Below, piece by piece: positions 58,315 to 64,000 of a stretch of DNA of 64,000 nucleotides. This DNA is from Arthrobotrys musiformis (Eukaryota > Ascomycota > Orbiliomycetes > Orbiliales > Orbiliaceae). The DNA is taken from NCBI GenBank assembly GCA_036971715.1, contig JAVHJL010000006.1, positions 1,302,001 through 1,366,000 on the forward strand, given 5' to 3'. Numbering within the stretch: position 1 is the first letter of the stretch; every line of letters begins with the position of its first letter. The position numbers and the translations under genes are program-made. The notes beneath the pieces are model-generated. The model did no database searches, was not told the origin of the DNA, and saw only the letters and a program-made list of their open reading frames with translations.

Positions 58315-60605
58315 ACGGCCTAAATGCCTCGGAGTTAAGTCGCCAGTGAGGGCTTTATTTCAGGTCGAATTCCGAAGACTCTCGAGGGCTGGAAGCGTGG
58401 AAGAATGCAAAGTCGTAGTTCTTTTCTACATGTCATGAGAAATATCTGATGTCTTCTACCTTCGTATCACTAAGCGAATCAAGCTTTTTTTTTTTTTTTT
58501 CGGACTCCATGACTGTGCAATGACGTGAAGAACCGTTTTGGACACACTGATCAAATGCCACTGGGAATGTCTGACTTTTAGATCCCGTGTGGATATCCGA
58601 TATCTAAGAGTCGCCATACATTCCAATCTACCATGTTAACATACGCCCTCGATCGAGCTCGAATGTGTAAAATATGTAGTCGCGACGGCTGCACTATGCA
58701 ATGCCATGCCATGCCATGGAGCAACCACACTCGGCTGACAAGGTTCAAAGTTGGCAAAAAGCAAATTGAGGGAAGCTTCCCCACATGGTTAGTCGTATCA
58801 GCACACGCATTCGTTCCTGGCCCTCATTTCACCACCAAAAGCGGCGGCTAAGAAGCAGTGTGTACTGCAGCCTCCCGCCTGATTGGGTGCCTTTTCGCCT
58901 TTTTCTCGATTTTCTCGATTTTTGGTTTCGCAGGATCAGGTGTGGGATTAATTTGCGGGAAAAATAAAACAAAAATTAAAAAAAAAAAAATTAGGCACCG
59001 CCGTCGACGAAGTGGTCTTCTCCGCGAATAGATCTCGAAAGATCTCCAGAATGATATCAGATATTGAAATGCGTCGGTCCAAAACACCAGAATATGTACG
59101 CCTGTATGTACACATGTCGATTTATCTGCAGCATTTGCCATCGGCTTGCGATTTGGATTCGTCATGACCATCGAATTCTTGGTTTTTGGCCCCCCTTCCG
59201 ATGCACCCACGGCCAAGCCAGGTCACAATAGTGGGGAAAGGCGAGGGGCTGAGCACGAACAGCTGCAGCTGCCAAACCTCGAAAGCTTAAACCCCTTCAG
59301 CCTTTTTAGAAGATTCACGATCATAGACATCTACTACAACCACAGAACCTTTTTTTGTGTGATATGATAGCAGTATGCTAGTAGAATAGCTGCATGTGGA
59401 TGTACCGGCGGTCATTCTAGATCCATCCCGATGCAATATTGCAATGATACAATCCCGAGACACTTCGTGAATCCAGTTTCTCACTATTCCGTACCGTTCG
59501 CTGACTTGACCGCGTAATCGATCCCGGATAACCCGGCCTTGAGCCCTCCAGACGACTGATTATACATTACTCAAGTCGCTGGGTCGGATCGGTACTTATA
59601 TGTATCATTCCCCCTGCGCACTAAAAGGAACTGACGGGCTTGTTTCATCATTGAACCTTTTGCGGACGGTTTTTACTCCCCAGATCTTCTCCTATTATAA
59701 TTGCACATTGTTTGCGCCTTCAGAGCGTATCTATTGGCTGAATACCACCCAGCCCGGTCCAGCCCTGGATTGTTATTTTCGATAGGGGTGCGGTTACAGA
59801 TCAAACCGCCCCGCCGGCCGGACAAGCTATTGAATCAAATCCGAAGGATCAGAAGCCCACAGCGAATAGAGGTCGGATAATTTTCGAGGTCGAATTTCCC
59901 AGGTCGTTTTTTGAGGCTCAATAGGTTAGCCCCCAACGTAGTTAACGTTAGTTTAGTCTGAAGTTCGGCTTCGTAATCTCGTCTTTCTTTTCTCTTTCCT
60001 TCCTTCCTTCTCCTTTTAAGCCTTCTTCACCCTTCTTCGCTCGTTCTCTCAGTTGTCCGGTGTGTTTTTTTATTTGTATTACTCGCGCACGCTCGTTCGT
60101 ATTGATCCTGGGGGTGGTCTGGTTAAATTAATTGTCTTTTCACAATTGCATTGTTGATATATTGGCATTTGTAATCGGCTGATTGATTGATAGTTCCGAC
60201 AGAGAATAGTACTATTGACGTCCAAAGCAGCAAGCCTGCTGGGAGTTTTAGTTGATATTAATTGCACTTGCTGCTAGTGTCGATACAGCATCTGCCTTTT
60301 GTTCTTGCCCCTGCTCCTTCTTCACATTCCCAGTTTTTTTTCGGATACATATCATATCGATAATCGATTAGTCCCCTTTCAGCATCTCCGTCTTCATCTC
60401 CATATTTTTTCCCTTTTTACTTTTTATTTTTATTGCTCGATTCAGCCGTTCGTTTGGAATATAATCATACTAGTCGAATACGAGGGGAACAGCTGAAGGA
60501 TTCGAAGAGATATCCGTCCTGGATTTGGGGGGAAAGGAAGTGCGGCAAGTTACGTTGCGGTAGCACAAGCACAACAACACAGAAACGACAGTCTTAATAA
60601 TAATA
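58315..60605. other. 2.3-kb intergenic region upstream of the protease gene
   Basis: No gene is supported. A T16 tract lies at 58485-58500. From about 59,960 the plus strand is T/C-rich (TTCC and CTTC repeats), probably the promoter and long 5' leader of the aspartyl protease gene. Confidence 0.5.
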
Positions 60606-62409
60606 ATGCCGTCGCCATTACGGATATCCGCGGTCGCGACGACATTCCTATTCCTCTCATCATGCCTCAGTTCCACGGTATCGGCAGCATCGGCAGCAAA
60701 CGCACCGAAAGTGGTGTCGATGCCCTTCGCCCGACGGGACGATGCCAGAACAATCGATAAGGTCAAGCGGGACTCGGTTTCGGTCACTTTGGGCAATGCG
60801 CAGAAAGGGTCTAGATCAATCGGTATCTACTATGTCAATACGACGATTGGAACGCCTGGGCAGATGATACAGCTGCAGTTGGATACTGGTTCTAGCGATC
60901 TGTGGATGTTCAGCGAAGAGGCTTGCAGGACTGATGATGTTACTTGCCTTGGTGGAATTTGTGAGTATAATTGTTTCTCTCCTCATTATATGGCTTTGTA
61001 TTTTTATTTTTAAAGTTCATGGGATATGAAGTCTGGATGGAAACATAGATCCGGTCTTTGATGTGGGTGGTTTGGCTAATGTTTTGAACCCTTTATATAG
61101 ACGATCCAGACGAGTCGAGCACCTACAAGCTGCTATACAGCGGAGAATTCAACATCAGTTATGTGACACCTGGTTCCGGCGTCCATGGAGACTACATTCG
61201 CGACAATGTCGAGATGTCTGGAGCTAAGATTGAGGGTTTGACGATGGGTCTGGCAAAGAGGGCGAAACAGGTCCCTACCGGCATCATGGGAATTGGTATG
61301 ATATCTCTCTTATTTCGATGGGTTCGGCTTGATTGGGATAACGGCGACTAATTGAATATGCAGGTTATCGAGAAAACGAAGCTATCTACGCTCAGACAGG
61401 TGGCCGAAATTCGTACCCGAATATCATCGACTTGATGGTGAACCAATCCCTTATCAACACCCGCGCTTATTCTCTGTATCTGGACGACAAGGACGCTGCT
61501 ACGGGTAATATTCTTTTTGGTGGTTACGATACTGAAAAATACTTCGGCGACTTGGCCCTACTCGACATTCAGCCCGATGAAAACCAGGTTATCTCTAGCT
61601 TCATTGTCGCTTGGACCGGTTTCTCGATCACAACTGAGAACGACGGAGAGGTCGCTTTGACTACTAGTGATTTCGACCAGCCCGCGTATCTGGATTCCGG
61701 AACCACCCTTACTGTCCTTCCTTCCCAAATTGCCAACCAGCTTGTCGATGCTGCCGGTGCCATCTACGACGAGTCTTCCGGTATCTACCTTGTCGACTGC
61801 CAAGTAGGATCCGCCAATGCAACTCTCAACTATCAATTCGGTGGTGCCAACGGCCCGACAATCAAGGTTCCTTTTGGCGAACTCGTTCTTCCGATCCGCG
61901 ATTCCAATGGGGATTACTTGGTGTCCAACGGGATTCAATACTGTCTCTTTGGCATTAAACCTGGCGATGTTGGCGATATCTTACTCTTCGGCGACACATT
62001 CCTGAGATCTGCATATGTAGTCTACGATCTCGACGGCCAGAAAATCGGTATCGCTCAAGCCAACACCGACGCAACAGGCTCCAACATCGTAGAAATCACA
62101 GGACCGATCGTTTCCGCTGCTTCCACGGTTGCAGATCAGCCAAGCGTCACTGCCACCGCTACCTCGAGAAACGCTGGTATTGGCGGGTTCGAGACTGATA
62201 TTGCGACCACCGGTCTATCCAATCCTACCGGCTCTTCGAACGTCGGTTTCACTTTTGGATCAGACGGATCAACACCCACCAGCACATCTACGAATTCATC
62301 AAACGCAGCTTCTGGCGTTGTTCCATCGTTCGATTGGGCCGCTTTCTCTGTCATCATGGGCAGCATGGCCATGGCTCTACTGGGCAGCGGACTATTCGCT
62401 GTTCTGTAA
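60606..62409 (+). CDS. GPI-anchored aspartyl protease (yapsin-like)
   Basis: Three exons (60606-60960, 61101-61295, 61364-62409) encode 531 aa. Residues 1-27 are a signal peptide; a short propeptide follows, with dibasic sites (ARRDD, KVKRD at about 51-56) suited to Kex2-type processing. The pepsin fold has both catalytic aspartates: Asp93 in QLDTGSSDLW and Asp294 in YLDSGTTLT. The flap-side IYYVNTTIGTPGQ and the C-lobe FGDTFLRSAYVVYDLD are also present. After the enzyme domain comes a Ser/Thr-rich stalk and a C-terminal GPI signal (an NSSNAASG site, then a hydrophobic tail ending in MALLGSGLFAVL). Yapsins act at the plasma membrane and wall on surface proteins; substrate here is unknown. Introns of 140 and 68 nt have GTGAGT and GTATGA donors. 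The conserved Tyr75-type flap residue should lie in exon 2. Confidence 0.94.
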
Positions 62410-63040
62410 AAACAACTCTAATATAATTATAATAGAGGCATCCCGGCAACCTCCAAAGACTTAGTCTCTCGTTGCCCCTTCTAATGTCTATATTCCCTTT
62501 CCTTTTTTCCTATTCATATGCCTGATGAGAGAGACGAGGGCAGCCCATCTTTCCTTTCCTTCATTTCTACTGTGTCATTATTATTGAATCAACCTTCACT
62601 TTCTTTACGTCTACGGCATTATGGGCTTTTGTGCATATCTCGCCCCCCGGTTAGTTCCGAGTCTTTCCTTTTTATCATTGGTACCATTTAATCCCAGCCC
62701 ATACTTTGCTTTTTGGTCGTCTGCGCAAATATCAAAATTGCATCAAACCGCATTTTCTTTCCTACTCCATTTATTCGGGTTCATACTTTCGGGCACATAC
62801 GCATATAAATACATCATCTGCATGGGATTTCCTTGTCATAACTGCAGAGTACTACATTCCCCATTTCATTTTTTTTTTTCATCTTGTATTATTAATATAT
62901 TACCCATCCGATCTAATGTGATCGTTTGTCTACTTTGGTGGGAGAGTAGGCTTTTCATGTCGATATATAACGGAGGGAAACATTAGTGTATATTTGTAGC
63001 CGTTCGGCTACAAGTCGGATCCACCCATCGCGAATATTTA
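62410..63040. other. 3' flank of the protease gene
   Basis: T-rich DNA with no gene supported. A T10 run lies near 62,869-62,878. Confidence 0.5.
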
Positions 63041-64000
63041 AATAGGTATCTACTAGTGTTCTACAACCATTGTTTCAAAAAAACCAGATTTCTATATCAT
63101 TTTGATCATAAGGCCCTGGTTTTAAAATTTTAGAATCCATCTAGATTAGTTATTATAGACGATATCTAGAGTTTAAAATTTAGGAGCTCTACTTTTGCAG
63201 ATTTGACCAATTGCAAGCCTTTAGATTACAACGCCTCGATTTAGTACGTCTGGGGAGTATTGTTATTACTATCATTACCATTATTATCTGTCATAGTAGA
63301 CGCTCCAACCTCGAGCTCGACTCCACAAATACTACTGCTGATATACCCACTCCTTCTACCTCTACTACTCCTAGTACATATGCTAACACAATTTTATAAA
63401 GCTTTCTGGCGAAAACGATATGTTGTGGGCCTCCTTTCCGTAAAGGTGATTTCCCCCAAGTTTGGAAGGGTCCCGGCTTGCGTCGGGCATTATTATTACT
63501 TTTCTCAAAGCTGAAAGAAACAAAACGGTGACAAGCGTCAAACCCGGCAACCGGTTGACCCCGCTATATGGTAATGGGAAGGCTAGATCGTTGGTCTGGG
63601 GGCAAACCAGCGGCCCGGCTCCGACGAGCCTAGGTTGTTTATTATATCTTGTTTATTATATAGGTATGAGATTAGGTTTAGACGAAATCCCTAGCAATTC
63701 TAAATCCACTACTACTACTGCTGTAGTTAGCATGGATATATAAAGTGTAAGTAAATACGGAGCCGGTATAGGATTTAGTAAGGATAGCCGTAGCTAAGAC
63801 CACAAGGGAATAGAGTTTTTGTATAACCAGATAGTTCCTTCCTAATCTTTTCGCGGGAAGTATATGGGAGCAAAGCCGACGAGGCGTCGCGTCGACGCTC
63901 GCTTTCGGTTACTTTTAGCGATCGAGACGATATCTTTTCGTAATAGTAGCGCAGCTAGCGGTCAGTCTAACTACCACTGTAGCTACTTGTATACTACTCC
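63041..64000. other. TA-rich terminal kilobase, possible eroded repeat
   Basis: The sequence changes character here: TAG, CTA and TAT words are frequent, with ACTACTACTACTGCTGTAG-type stretches and many in-frame stops. This is what repeat-induced point mutation (C to T, mostly at CpA) leaves behind in ascomycete transposons. No open reading frame, terminal repeat or known domain is visible, and the window ends before a boundary can be seen. Confidence 0.35.

Overview
The window is nuclear DNA of a filamentous ascomycete (Pezizomycotina). The evidence is short spliceosomal introns of about 50-110 nt with GTAAGT/GTATGT-type donors and CTAAC/CTAAT-like branch sites, CT-rich leaders before start codons, and typically fungal families: a WSC protein, a Kre9/Knh1-like GPI protein, an SAT4-type 'rhodopsin' membrane protein, a DUF3405 protein, a yapsin-like aspartyl protease and a fungal P450. 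Long intergenic spaces (up to 5.9 kb) and the set of families would suit an early-diverging lineage such as Orbiliomycetes or Pezizomycetes, but the sequence alone does not settle that. I support 17 protein-coding genes, about one per 3.8 kb. I found no convincing tRNA, rRNA, CRISPR array or intact transposon.

Layout. 1-6.8 kb: a small single-pass membrane protein (+), a cytochrome P450 (-) and a 404-aa protein with a CWF/LKH degenerate zinc-finger-like motif (-). 6.8-12.7 kb: gene-poor. 12.7-14.4 kb: a 562-aa relative of the 404-aa protein (-). 14.4-19 kb: gene-poor. 19.0-25.2 kb: a three-exon DUF4291 gene (+), a 715-aa protein with an embedded adenylate/UMP-kinase-like fold (+) and a Kre9-like GPI wall protein (-). 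28.5-30.3 kb: a seven-helix fungal membrane protein with six exons (-). 33.2-35.2 kb: a secreted protein with 15 Cys-rich tandem repeats and a C-terminal WSC domain (-). 38.1-42.6 kb: a small secreted CDWW protein, an Mpv17/PMP22 protein and an unrecognised 450-aa secreted protein (all -). 44.9-46.4 kb: a flavohaemoglobin (+). 47.1-49.8 kb: a DUF3405 type II membrane protein (-). 53.1-54.5 kb: an unrecognised 468-aa secreted protein (-). 56.0-58.3 kb: S-(hydroxymethyl)glutathione dehydrogenase / GSNO reductase in 18 exons (+). 60.6-62.4 kb: a GPI-anchored aspartyl protease (+). The last kilobase is TA-rich and looks like eroded repeat DNA.

How the genes fit together. Two enzymes lie about 9.6 kb apart on the same strand (44.9 and 56.0 kb) and cover the two main routes of nitric-oxide detoxification: flavohaemoglobin oxidises NO to nitrate, and the class III alcohol dehydrogenase reduces S-nitrosoglutathione. 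They are separated by two genes on the opposite strand, so the link is suggestive only. Six of the 17 products carry signal peptides and at least two of these appear GPI-anchored, so the window is rich in cell-surface functions. The lone P450 has no biosynthetic backbone gene nearby, so I do not call a metabolite cluster. Exon coordinates in the entries were worked out by hand from splice signals and reading-frame continuity.
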